NCBI GenBank assembly: GCA_000434055.1 | Contig: HF999640.1 | Span: 78,020 to 87,589, forward strand | Source: Ruminococcus sp. CAG:488 | GTDB taxonomy: Bacteria; Bacillota; Clostridia; Oscillospirales; Acutalibacteraceae | Reading direction: 5' to 3' | Length of the DNA: 9,570 nucleotides | Part shown: one piece after another, positions 1 through 7,413 of the stretch | Position numbering within the stretch: position 1 is the stretch's first letter | How the letters are laid out: the number at the start of each line of letters is the position of its first letter | The notes under the pieces: model-generated | Database searches by the model: none | Told to the model about the DNA's origin: nothing | Seen by the model: only the letters and a program-made list of their open reading frames with translations | Translations under genes and position numbers: made by a program

Positions 1-8
1 GCTTCCAC

Positions 9-38
9 AAAAAACGACCGCCACGAGTGTGACGGTCG
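9..38 (-). terminator. Intrinsic terminator of pckG
   Basis: A 10-bp stem (15-24 with 29-38) closes on a 4-base loop (25-28). On the minus strand it is followed directly by six T (14-9). One pair (21/32) is G-U in the minus-strand RNA but a C-A mismatch in the plus-strand RNA, so the hairpin belongs to minus-strand transcripts. It lies 16 bp past the pckG stop codon, as expected for rho-independent termination of that gene. Confidence 0.92.
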
Positions 39-54
39 CAAATATTTATAATAA

Positions 55-1842
55 TTATTTCTCGAGGTTAGCCTTGAGAGTTGCAAGCTGATTTCTGAGC
101 TCCTGCGGAAGCTTGTCGCCAAACTTCTTGTAGTGCTCCTCAATCTCAGCAGCTTCCTTGGTCCATGTATCCTTATCAACATCAAGAATTGACTTGAGTG
201 TATCAATATCCATGTCAAGGTCTGTAAGGTCGATATCCTCCGGCTTCGGAACATAACCGATAGCGGTCTCTGTTGCGTCCGCCTTGCCCTCACAGCGATC
301 AACGATCCAGTTAAGAACACGCATGTTGTCGCCGAATCCCGGCCAAATGAAGTTACCCTCGTCGTCGGTACGGAACCAGTTAACATTGAAGATCTTAGGA
401 GCCTTGTCGCCGAGCTTCTTGCCCATGTCGAGCCAATGCTGGAAGTAGTCAGCCATATGATAGCCGCAGAACGGAAGCATAGCCATCGGGTCACGACGTA
501 CAACTCCTACTGCACCTGCTGCGGCAGCGGTTGTCTCGGAAGCCATTGCGGAACCGATGAACACACCGTTCTCCCAGCTCTTTGACTGATAAACCAGCGG
601 AGCACATTTTGCACGGCGTCCGCCGAAGATAATTGCCGAAATCGGCACGCCCTCGCCCTTGTCAAACTCAGGAGAGATGCACGGGCAGTTGATAGCCGGA
701 GCAGTGAATCTTGAGTTCGGATGAGCGGCATATGTGCTCTTGTCAGCCTTATTGAACTTGGAAGCATCCCACTTGTTGCCTCTCCAGTCAATAGCGTTCG
801 TCGGGAGATTCTTATTGAGACCCTCCCACCAAACTGTGTTATCATCAAGATTAAGAGCAACATTCGTGAAGATTGTATTCTTCTTTGTTGACTCAAGAGC
901 ATTGAAGTTCGACTTTGCATTTGTACCCGGTGCAACGCCGAAGAATCCGTTCTCAGGGTTAATAGCATAAAGTCTGCCGTCTGCACCGATTCTCATCCAT
1001 GAGATATCGTCGCCGACTGTCCAGATCTTGTAGCCTTTCTCCTGAAGATACTTCGGAGGAATAAGCATAGCAAGGTTTGTCTTGCCGCAGGCTGACGGGA
1101 ATGCAGCAGCAACATATTTAACTTCACCCTTCGGATTCTGAAGACCGAGGATAAGCATATGCTCAGCCATCCAGCCCTCTTTCCAGCCCTGGTAAGAAGC
1201 AATTCTGAGAGCAAAGCACTTCTTGCCGAGAAGAACGTTTCCGCCGTAAGCAGAGTTTACGGAGATAATTGCGTTGTCCTCAGGGAACTGGCAGATATAT
1301 CTCTTTTCGGGATCAACATCGCATTTTGCATGGAAGCCGCGAACCCAATCGTTGCTGTCTCCGAGTACGTCAAGAACCTTCTTGCCTACACGGGTCATAA
1401 TAGCCATGTTGAGAACAACATAAATCGAGTCTGTAAGCTCAATACCAATCTTTGCAAGAGGTGAGCCGATGGGACCCATTGAGAACGGGATAACATACAT
1501 TGTTCTGCCCTTATAAGAATCTCTTGCTATATCGTAAAGTCTCTTATACATCTCGTCGGGATCACACCAGTTGTTGGTCGGGCCGGCGTTCTCCTGCTTC
1601 TTTGAGCAGATAAAAGTTCTGTCCTCAACACGTGCTACATCGTTCGGCTTTGTTCTGTGAAGATAACATCCGGGAAGCTTTTCTTCATTAAGCTTAATCA
1701 TTTCACCGGTCTCAACAGCCTCTTTGCGAAGGCCGTCAAGCTGCTCCTCAGAGCCGTCGATCCATACGATTTTGTCGGGCTTAACAAGGTCAACTTTTCC
1801 GTTGATCCAGTCAAGTACGGACTTGTTAGTCGTTAATTCCAT
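55..1842 (-). CDS. pckG: Phosphoenolpyruvate carboxykinase (GTP)
   Basis: A complete 595-residue cytosolic enzyme that interconverts oxaloacetate + GTP with phosphoenolpyruvate + CO2 + GDP. Seen in the sequence: the Tyr-Gly-Gly and double-Lys motif YGGNVLLGKK (Y199, K207/K208); the metal-ligand region AEHMLILG (H228); the P-loop FPSACGKT (248-255), with the family's reactive Cys at 252 and Lys at 254; VGDDISWM (Asp275 region); EGVPISAIIFGGRR; and the guanine-binding stretch FNVNWFR...FIWPGFG. From memory these keep a constant offset of about 36 residues to the vertebrate GTP enzyme. The guanine-pocket aromatics point to the GTP class, not the ATP class (pckA). Length is normal for the family and no key residue is missing. 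The start is supported by AAAGGA (1858-1853), 10 bases before the ATG. It has its own promoter and terminator, so it is a single-gene unit. In fermentative gut anaerobes this enzyme often runs towards oxaloacetate (CO2 fixation, succinate); that direction is inferred here. Confidence 0.97.
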   Translation of the reverse strand: MELTTNKSVLDWINGKVDLVKPDKIVWIDGSEEQLDGLRKEAVETGEMIKLNEEKLPGCYLHRTKPNDVARVEDRTFICSKKQENAGPTNNWCDPDEMYKRLYDIARDSYKGRTMYVIPFSMGPIGSPLAKIGIELTDSIYVVLNMAIMTRVGKKVLDVLGDSNDWVRGFHAKCDVDPEKRYICQFPEDNAIISVNSAYGGNVLLGKKCFALRIASYQGWKEGWMAEHMLILGLQNPKGEVKYVAAAFPSACGKTNLAMLIPPKYLQEKGYKIWTVGDDISWMRIGADGRLYAINPENGFFGVAPGTNAKSNFNALESTKKNTIFTNVALNLDDNTVWWEGLNKNLPTNAIDWRGNKWDASKFNKADKSTYAAHPNSRFTAPAINCPCISPEFDKGEGVPISAIIFGGRRAKCAPLVYQSKSWENGVFIGSAMASETTAAAAGAVGVVRRDPMAMLPFCGYHMADYFQHWLDMGKKLGDKAPKIFNVNWFRTDDEGNFIWPGFGDNMRVLNWIVDRCEGKADATETAIGYVPKPEDIDLTDLDMDIDTLKSILDVDKDTWTKEAAEIEEHYKKFGDKLPQELRNQLATLKANLEK

Positions 1843-1857
1843 AGAAATTCATTCCTT

Positions 1858-1880
1858 TCGTAAAAATCAATTTTTTACGA
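1858..1880 (-). promoter_or_regulatory. Palindrome at the pckG transcript start (operator or leader hairpin)
   Basis: A perfect 9-bp inverted repeat, TCGTAAAAA (minus strand 1880-1872) and TTTTTACGA (1866-1858), has a 5-base centre. It begins about 4 bases after the -10 box and runs into the first base of the AAAGGA ribosome binding site. This is a classic repressor-site position. In RNA it would form a 5'-end hairpin next to the Shine-Dalgarno, so the two roles cannot be told apart from sequence. I do not recognise the cognate regulator. Confidence 0.6.
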
Positions 1881-1884
1881 CTAT

Positions 1885-1913
1885 ATTATATCCTTTTTTT
1901 AAGCAATTTTCAA
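1885..1913 (-). promoter_or_regulatory. SigA-type promoter of pckG
   Basis: On the minus strand, TTGAAA (1913-1908) and a perfect TATAAT (1890-1885) are separated by exactly 17 bases. Transcription should start near 1878, giving a leader of about 36 bases before the pckG ATG at 1842. The upstream flank is very A/T-rich. Confidence 0.85.
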
Positions 1914-1951
1914 CATACAAAATGCACATTATAACGGGTAATTCTTACTTT

Positions 1952-2003
1952 TTTTGTAGGTTTTTACAAAAGTTGCAAAAAGACTTTGTTAAAAAAGAAA
2001 CAA
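1952..2003. promoter_or_regulatory. AT-rich upstream region of pckG with two weak dyads
   Basis: Two dyads lie upstream of the pckG -35 box. The first is TTTTGTA (1952-1958), 6 bases, then TACAAAA (1965-1971). The second is TTGTTAA (1986-1992), 4 bases, then GAAACAA (1997-2003). The second matches 12 of 14 fixed positions of the clostridial Rex redox-repressor consensus TTGTTAA-N4-TTAACAA, with correct spacing. A further TATAAT on the minus strand (2019-2014) lacks a credible -35 box. In DNA this AT-rich such matches arise easily, so this is a low-confidence call. Nothing else is recognisable between 1914 and 2034. Confidence 0.25.
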
Positions 2004-2034
2004 TTTCTATTTTATTATATTGAAATATGCTCAT

Positions 2035-2066
2035 AAAAACGAGGGTGCAGGTTACCCTGCACCCCC
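2035..2066 (-). terminator. Intrinsic terminator after the FIVAR-repeat gene
   Basis: The minus-strand RNA forms a GC-rich 11-bp stem, 2066-2056 with 2051-2041, including a perfect 9-bp core GGGTGCAGG/CCTGCACCC, around a 4-base loop. After one C comes a run of five T (2039-2035). The 2042/2065 pair is G-U only in the minus-strand RNA. The hairpin starts 34 bp after the stop of the 1377-residue gene and separates it from the pckG promoter. Confidence 0.92.
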
Positions 2067-2100
2067 TCCGGAGTTTCACACCGATTTATCAGTGTTCAAC

Positions 2101-5100
2101 TTATTTTGTTGCTGTGTATGTGAACGAATCAGCGTCATGCCACTCGTTGCCATACTTAACCTGTACCTTGATTACGTTTTCGCCCTCAAGGTAGCAGCTT
2201 GCCTGAGCATCGAATACCTTATGGCCGTTCTCAACTGTGTAAGCCTTCTGAGTGAGGGTTGCACCTGTTGACATTACTGTACGAACGCCCTGGATATCCA
2301 TACCTGTCTCAACCTTGACACCGACACGGCCAACCTTACCTGCTGTAGCAGCCGGAGTGATGGCATATACTGCTGTGTCAAGAGTCGGCTTAACAAGATC
2401 AACTGTGAACTTGTAAGCAACATCCTGGCTCTCCCAAGTGTAACCGAACTTAGCGATAACCTTGATCTCGCAGCCTGTTGCAATTCTTGTGTTGATTGTC
2501 CAAATATCATATGCTGCATCTGCACTGAGCTCTGAGCACTCGTTACCCTGTGCATCATAGGTCTTAACAGTAGCTGCTGTTACGATACCGGCCTTGTTGC
2601 GTCTTGTAATTGTTCTTGTGTTACCGTCAGCATCAATAAACTGGATCTTATAAGCATAGTCGCCGTCAACGTGGTTAACCTTTACACTGAATGTGTTGAA
2701 GGAATCAGTAGACGGAGTCCACTCAACTAACTGGATAGCGCCCTTAACCTCTGTCGGCTTAAGAACGAGAGCAGAGATAGCTGCGTTGAGCTCGTTAGTA
2801 GCCTTGTCGATTGTTGCCTGAGCTGTAATCTTGAGGTCACGTGCAACTGCCTCGGCTGCTGCAAGCTTATCTGTCATTGCCTTGAATGAAGCCTCTGTAT
2901 AATCATCGGCATTCTTTGTCTTAGCAAGAGCGATAGCTGCGTCGAGAGCTGTGTAGGAAGCGTCCTTCTCTGTGAGCGGCATTGCAGCGTTGATCTTAGC
3001 TGTTGCTGCGTCAACTGTTCCCTGCTCGGAAGCAAGGAGATCTCTTGAAAGAGCCTTGCCTTCTGCAAGTGCATCCTGGAGAACCTTTACGGAATCATCT
3101 GTGTAGATGGATGTTCCCTTAGCAATGAGTTCCTCGGCTGTCTTGATAGCTGCGTCGAGAGCTGTATAATCAGCCTTCTCCTCAACTGCCTTCTCAACAA
3201 GGAGAGTTTCCCACTTGAGAACTCTTGACTGGATAAGCATCTGAGAAGCATATGCACTCTGGCTTGCGCCTTCCGGCTTTCTCGGATCCTGTTTCCAATC
3301 GTCGCCAACCTGTGCAAAGAGAGCTTCTACTGCTGCAAGAGACTCATCGGTGTACTTTGTACGGTCGATTGCTGCGAAAGCTGCCTTAGCTGCGTTAATC
3401 TTTGTATAATCCCAATCAAGGAACTCAGGATTGTTATAGAGTCCTGTGATTTCTGCTGTCTTTGCGTCTACAGTAGCCTGATCGTTCTTAGTAAGTGCAC
3501 GGAAATCGGCTGCATTTGCAGACTCAACGGCTGCATTAGCCCTTGTCTTGTAATCATCTGTAAGATATTTTGCCCAAGAAGTGAGATATACGTTGATATC
3601 CTTAAGAATAGCGTCAAGAGCTGTGAAATCAGCCGGTGCCGGAACGAGCTTGCTGATAGCTTCTGTAAGTGCATCGGCAATAGCGTCAAGCTCAGCCTGC
3701 TTATCAACTGTGTAAACCTTCTTGGAAGCCTCTACAGCTGCATCATACTTAGCCTTTGCAACTACCCATGTATCTGCTGTCCAATCGGACTCTGTAAGAG
3801 CCTCGAATGCCTTAATAGCATTGTTAAGCTTTGTGTAATCAGCGCCTGCCGGAACAAGAGCTGTAATAGCATCGTTGAGAGCCTTAGTCTGTGCATCTAC
3901 TTCTGCCTGATTGTCCTTCTTAGTGAGGTCAGTCTTAGCATAGAGAGCTTCAGCCTTATCAAGCTCTGCCTTCATAGCGTTGTATGAATCTGCTGTGTAA
4001 AGAGCGGAGTTAACGCGCTTAGCCTCGTCAATAGCTGCCTTAAGAGCTGTTGTGTCGGCCGGAATAAGCTTAAGATTTGCAACTGCTGTTTCGATGTCAG
4101 CTGCCATCTTATCAACGTCAGGCTGCTTTGTCTTGTTGTAACCACGAACAACGGCGTTTCTTGCTGCGATAACTGCTGTAGCAGTATCGTTTGTGTAGTA
4201 TGCTGCAAGATCAGCGTCTGCCGGGATCTTAGCAAGAGCTGCGTCAACAGCTGTGTAGTCAGCGTCTACAAACTTGAGAGCTGCCTTAGCTGCAATAAGG
4301 TCCTCGACCATTTTTGAAATCTGAGCCTGCTCGTCTTCCTTGAGGTTACCTGCATCTACCATTGCCTGTGCTGCAGCAAGAACTGTCTGATATGCTGCCC
4401 AGGACTCAGTTGTGTAATAATCCTCTGTGTAAGCTGTGCCCTTGTTGATCTCGTCGATAAGCGGCTGATAGTTAGCCTTGCCGAGAGGAACGAGAGCATC
4501 CTTAGCTGCCTTAAGGTTATTATAAGCTGTGTCGATTGTAGCCTGATTTCTGGCCTTAATATCTCTTGCTAATGCCTTAGCTGCATTGAGAGCAATTGTG
4601 AGATTCTGCCAAGAAACCGATGTGTAATCGCCTGCTGTGAGAGCGTCGCACTCTTTGATAAGAGCATCAATATTTGTGTAGTTAGCTGCTGCCTCTTCAA
4701 GGCCTGTTCTTGCAGCGTTAAGAGCTGAAGCTGCTGCATCGATTGTGCCCTGTGATGACTTCTTGAGTCCTGTGGGAACAGCCTTAGCTTCTGCAAGAGC
4801 TGTTGTGAATGCAGACCAAGTAGCCTCTGTGTACCAGGAAGCCTGCTCTGTATCAACGATATTCTGAGAAGCTGTAATCTCAGCGTTGAGAACTGTGTAA
4901 TCAGCGTCTTCCTCAACTACCTTCGGAGTGAGGTTAGCAATAGCGTTCGTAAGAGCTGTTGCTGCTGCAGTGATTTCTGTCTGATGATTAATATCAAGAC
5001 CTGCTGCAATAGCCTTTGCTGCATCATAAGCGTTCTGGAATGCTGTCCAGTTAGCATCCTGCTCATAATTCTCGGCCTTGATGTTAGCTGCTGCGTCCTT

Positions 5101-6234
5101 AGCAGCGTTGAGAGCTGTGTAATCAGCACCCTTGATCTGAAGCTTAGCATAGCCGGCCTCGAGAGCTTTAAGAGCGTTATCAACAGTTGTCTGATCTGCT
5201 TTCTTCTCGTCAAGGATTGTCTTAGCTGCTGCAAGTGCTATTACGAAGTCCTCGGTGTTGTTGTAGTTAGCAACTACTGTATCCTTAACTTCGTCATACT
5301 TAGCCTGAAGCTTTGAGTAATCAACCTGAGCTTCGGCACCCTTAACTGTAAGAGTGATCTCTGTACCCTTAAGGTCAAAGTAACGCTCACCGTCAAGATA
5401 GATATAATCAAGGCTGTTAACGATTTGTGAACTACCGTCACCGTCCGGGCAACGACCGATATAAGTACCGCTAACCTTGTTAGTTGCACGTCTGATGTTG
5501 TCCTCAGGCATTACAAACTTGTATGTGTCGCCGGGCTGTGCATCCTCAGGAATCTGCATGGGGATTGCAAGAAGATACTCAGTACCGTCAAGGCTTGTTG
5601 TTGTTGCAATTTCGGGATCCGGGTATGTATCATACATGTAGAAGCCCCAGCCTGCTGCCTTAGCCTCGGTAATGTTTGCATACTTGCCTGTCTCACCGAC
5701 AAGCTTCTTGAAGTAAACGTTTCCGTCATCATCTGCGCAACGGTTCAGAGCGTTCAAGAAGTTGTTGTTTGTGTACAACGATGAGCATGAAGAAGCACGC
5801 TTATTAAAATTTGTGTTTGTAAGATAAGGGTCGCTTTCGTTGTAGCTTGTCATTGTTCTCATGTTACCAAGTGTTGACTTAGCATAACCCTGAGCCATAC
5901 GAATCTCGTTCGGATCAAGGAGTCTGTCATCATAGTAAATGAAGCTCGAGCAATGTCCTACGTCGAAGTTTGTGTTAATGTGGACAGCGATCATAATTTT
6001 CTGACCTGCTGTAACTTCCATGTCACCTGTTTTGGTGTCTGTCCAGGTAGGTGCAGTCCATTCTGTTTTACTTGTCCACTCCGCACCGGCTGTGATCGGC
6101 GATGCAGTAAGCCAAATCTTTGACTTATAGGGAGCAGTATCCGGATTTCCGTTAGCGGAAGCGGCTACAGCAAAGGTGCCAAGTACCATAGCAATTGCGA
6201 GCAATATACTAAGTACTTTTTTTGTTAATTTCAT
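2101..6234 (-). CDS. Secreted FIVAR-repeat rod protein with cohesin-like N-terminal module
   Basis: A complete protein of 1377 residues. Residues 1-27 are a Sec signal peptide (KK, hydrophobic core, cut at ASA|NG). Residues ~30-303 form a beta-rich module with PG/AG-type strands (VTAGQKIMIAVHINTNF) and late IPEDAQPGDTYKF; it looks cohesin-like or carbohydrate-binding-superfamily-like, with four Cys. Residues 304-1158 are twelve Ala-rich helical repeats of 66-80 residues, FIVAR-type (Pfam PF07554 as I recall it), with the pattern ADYT.L..AI...(Y)T..SW......L..A......Q..VD.A...L..AI..L. Residues ~1159-1377 are two Ig-like beta domains. There is no LPxTG, SLH, choline-binding, dockerin or catalytic motif. 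Start: GGAGG 9 bases before the ATG. It begins 35 bp after the dockerin gene stop, so the two are almost certainly cotranscribed. Likely role: an extended extracellular spacer or scaffold, its ligand unknown. Family assignment of the repeats is fairly sure; cohesin identity is not. Confidence 0.9.
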   Translation of the reverse strand: MKLTKKVLSILLAIAMVLGTFAVAASANGNPDTAPYKSKIWLTASPITAGAEWTSKTEWTAPTWTDTKTGDMEVTAGQKIMIAVHINTNFDVGHCSSFIYYDDRLLDPNEIRMAQGYAKSTLGNMRTMTSYNESDPYLTNTNFNKRASSCSSLYTNNNFLNALNRCADDDGNVYFKKLVGETGKYANITEAKAAGWGFYMYDTYPDPEIATTTSLDGTEYLLAIPMQIPEDAQPGDTYKFVMPEDNIRRATNKVSGTYIGRCPDGDGSSQIVNSLDYIYLDGERYFDLKGTEITLTVKGAEAQVDYSKLQAKYDEVKDTVVANYNNTEDFVIALAAAKTILDEKKADQTTVDNALKALEAGYAKLQIKGADYTALNAAKDAAANIKAENYEQDANWTAFQNAYDAAKAIAAGLDINHQTEITAAATALTNAIANLTPKVVEEDADYTVLNAEITASQNIVDTEQASWYTEATWSAFTTALAEAKAVPTGLKKSSQGTIDAAASALNAARTGLEEAAANYTNIDALIKECDALTAGDYTSVSWQNLTIALNAAKALARDIKARNQATIDTAYNNLKAAKDALVPLGKANYQPLIDEINKGTAYTEDYYTTESWAAYQTVLAAAQAMVDAGNLKEDEQAQISKMVEDLIAAKAALKFVDADYTAVDAALAKIPADADLAAYYTNDTATAVIAARNAVVRGYNKTKQPDVDKMAADIETAVANLKLIPADTTALKAAIDEAKRVNSALYTADSYNAMKAELDKAEALYAKTDLTKKDNQAEVDAQTKALNDAITALVPAGADYTKLNNAIKAFEALTESDWTADTWVVAKAKYDAAVEASKKVYTVDKQAELDAIADALTEAISKLVPAPADFTALDAILKDINVYLTSWAKYLTDDYKTRANAAVESANAADFRALTKNDQATVDAKTAEITGLYNNPEFLDWDYTKINAAKAAFAAIDRTKYTDESLAAVEALFAQVGDDWKQDPRKPEGASQSAYASQMLIQSRVLKWETLLVEKAVEEKADYTALDAAIKTAEELIAKGTSIYTDDSVKVLQDALAEGKALSRDLLASEQGTVDAATAKINAAMPLTEKDASYTALDAAIALAKTKNADDYTEASFKAMTDKLAAAEAVARDLKITAQATIDKATNELNAAISALVLKPTEVKGAIQLVEWTPSTDSFNTFSVKVNHVDGDYAYKIQFIDADGNTRTITRRNKAGIVTAATVKTYDAQGNECSELSADAAYDIWTINTRIATGCEIKVIAKFGYTWESQDVAYKFTVDLVKPTLDTAVYAITPAATAGKVGRVGVKVETGMDIQGVRTVMSTGATLTQKAYTVENGHKVFDAQASCYLEGENVIKVQVKYGNEWHDADSFTYTATK
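2761..5325 (-). repeat. Twelve tandem ~210-bp coding repeats (FIVAR-type helical modules)
   Basis: Protein-level tandem repeats inside the 1377-residue gene. They start at residues 304, 370, 444, 517, 587, 658, 726, 798, 868, 941, 1021 and 1092. Most begin with A-D/N-Y-T, written in DNA as variants of gctgtgtaatcagc on the plus strand. Copies are clearly diverged from each other, so the array is old or under diversifying pressure. Repeats 6 (658), 9 (868) and 10 (941) are the most atypical; repeat 10 is longest and has a Trp/Lys/Pro-rich insert. Confidence 0.85.
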
Positions 6235-6243
6235 ACAAAATTT

Positions 6244-6249
6244 CCTCCC
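6244..6249 (-). promoter_or_regulatory. Ribosome binding site of the FIVAR-repeat gene
   Basis: GGGAGG on the minus strand, 9 bases before the ATG at 6234. The gap to the preceding gene (6235-6269) has no hairpin or promoter-like pair, supporting one transcript for both genes. Confidence 0.85.
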
Positions 6250-6269
6250 ATATTAGTGTTTAATAGGAA

Positions 6270-7346
6270 TTAATAAGGGTTGACCTGATCAATATCTGTA
6301 ATGCCGTTAGCAGCGGACTCCGCAGAAGCTGTATCCAGCGGGTCAACTGTGCCATCGCCATTCAGATCGGCAGCAAAAACTAAAGCATCAAGTCCGAAAT
6401 CCTCAATACCGTTCGCAACAACTTCAATAGTTGATGAGTCATTGGTATCAATAATTGCGTCTCCGTTTACATCGCCGAAAATAACAATTGTATATGACTT
6501 TACAATATTATTATCAACGACAACATTGATTTTTGCACCCGTTCCGAGACCGTATTCGGTAAAAACAACCTTCATCGTTCCGGAGCCGGAAACAATAACC
6601 TTCTGCTTTAACTCGGCACTTGTTGTAATTCCGGTATCGAGACCGTAAACAAACAGTTGTGCCTTGTCAATAACTGCCTGTGATTCATAGGCCGTATTCG
6701 GTACAAGATCTACTGTCTCGCCGACAACACTTACAGTTTTAGAAACGAATTCCTTTGTAAATTTCGCATCATCGATATAGTAGACCGTGGTTGCATCTGT
6801 CGGAGTCTGGATTGCCTGATTGTAGAATCCCTTATACTCCGAGGGGATAAAGAATGTACCCTCTTTACCCGCTGCAGATGTCTTGGCTTTTACTTTGAAT
6901 GAGAAACTTTGCTCACCGTTCGGAAGATTCAGGACACCCATGGTTGAATCGGAAATACCTGCCGTCCACTGGACAAGGACAACACTGAATTCTGAAGAAT
7001 CATAGCCGTCAACTGAAGCTGAACCGTCATTAAGTGAGTTTGCCAACAACGTTCCTTTTACCTTTGTGGTGTTAAGTGCCGTAAGGCCGATAAGGTTCGG
7101 GATCTCAAAAACATCGGAATTGAACAATATCGGGAAACGGAAGGCAGTCATATTGAAATTAGTCTTGAGCGAAACAGTAACGGTAATTTCATCACCGGGA
7201 GCATATACATCCTTATCGGTTGAAACGGTTACCGTCATGCTTTCGTCGCCATTAGCCGTACCTTCAGCAGAGGCACAGACACCGAAAACAGCTACTGCAA
7301 GAATAACAGACAATATGACGGAAAGAATTTTCTTCGTTATATTCAC
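6270..7346 (-). CDS. Secreted dockerin protein with a cohesin-like module
   Basis: A complete protein of 358 residues. Residues 1-27: Sec signal peptide (cut at ASA|EG; the Cys24 context is not a lipobox). Residues ~37-205: beta module opening MTVTVSTDKDVYAPGDEITV, then TNFNMTAFRFPILFNSDVFEI, cohesin-like or of the same beta-sandwich superfamily. Residues ~205-290: a beta module ending KINVVVDNNIVKSYTIVIFG, like modules often found just before dockerins in Ruminococcaceae. Residues 291-358: type I dockerin with two Ca-binding loops, DVNGDAIIDTND (292-303) and DLNGDGTVDPLD (327-338), each with Asp/Asn at positions 1, 3, 5, 9 and 12 of the loop. Dockerins dock proteins onto cohesins of scaffolds. 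A cohesin-like module plus a dockerin would suit a one-cohesin adaptor, but no cohesin signature proves it and a ligand-binding module is equally possible. The start is GTG, with an in-frame TGA six codons upstream and AAGGAGG 9 bases before it. It is the first gene of a likely two-gene unit with the FIVAR gene. Confidence 0.92.
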   Translation of the reverse strand: MNITKKILSVILSVILAVAVFGVCASAEGTANGDESMTVTVSTDKDVYAPGDEITVTVSLKTNFNMTAFRFPILFNSDVFEIPNLIGLTALNTTKVKGTLLANSLNDGSASVDGYDSSEFSVVLVQWTAGISDSTMGVLNLPNGEQSFSFKVKAKTSAAGKEGTFFIPSEYKGFYNQAIQTPTDATTVYYIDDAKFTKEFVSKTVSVVGETVDLVPNTAYESQAVIDKAQLFVYGLDTGITTSAELKQKVIVSGSGTMKVVFTEYGLGTGAKINVVVDNNIVKSYTIVIFGDVNGDAIIDTNDSSTIEVVANGIEDFGLDALVFAADLNGDGTVDPLDTASAESAANGITDIDQVNPY

Positions 7347-7355
7347 TTGGAAATT

Positions 7356-7362
7356 CCTCCTT
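7356..7362 (-). promoter_or_regulatory. Ribosome binding site that fixes the GTG start
   Basis: AAGGAGG on the minus strand, 9 bases before GTG (7346-7344). An in-frame TGA overlaps the 5' side of this site and the nearby ATG is out of frame. GTG is therefore the only start that gives the full signal peptide; the next in-frame Met is residue 37. Confidence 0.9.
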
Positions 7363-7369
7363 CATTTTT

Positions 7370-7394
7370 CGGGATAAAGAGCTGACCTCTCCCG
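7370..7394 (-). promoter_or_regulatory. Leader hairpin before the dockerin gene
   Basis: The minus-strand RNA can pair CGGG (7394-7391) with CCCG (7373-7370) and the inner AGAG with CTCT, leaving a small bulge and a 5-base loop. It ends 7 bases upstream of the AAGGAGG site. It may affect transcript stability or ribosome access, or may be chance. Confidence 0.35.
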
Positions 7395-7413
7395 TTGATT
7401 TTTTTCGTCTGAC

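Noticed and set aside
507..986. Open frame on the minus strand inside pckG in another frame, and similar frames on both strands throughout
   Set aside because: All overlap well-supported genes, lack ribosome binding sites, and have low-complexity Arg/Leu/Ser/Gln-rich translations typical of shadow frames.
55..1842. ATP-dependent PEP carboxykinase (pckA)
   Set aside because: The sequence carries GTP-class motifs (FPSACGKT, FNVNWFR, WPGFG) and a GTP-class length.
1826..1852. Tiny ORF (ATG at 1852-1850, MNFYGIND) overlapping the pckG start, considered as a leader peptide
   Set aside because: Its ATG is directly against the AAAGGA site, too close for initiation, and it has no regulatory codon pattern.
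2014..2019. Second TATAAT on the minus strand as an extra pckG promoter
   Set aside because: At 17-18 base spacing the -35 would be TCGTTT or CTCGTT, inside the terminator tail. The promoter at 1885-1913 is far better.
2020..2271. Plus-strand open frame starting near 2020
   Set aside because: It runs across the terminator hairpin and antisense to the rod gene's C-terminus, with no ribosome binding site.
2761..5325. CRISPR-like or satellite array suggested by the recurring gctgtgtaatcagc-type sequence
   Set aside because: The period is about 210 bp, copies diverge, and the frame is open throughout. The periodicity reflects protein repeats.
7266..7346. Lipoprotein signal for the 358-residue protein because of Cys24
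   Set aside because: The residues before Cys are F-G-V; a lipobox needs Gly/Ala/Ser directly before the Cys. ASA|E just after it is a normal signal peptidase I site.
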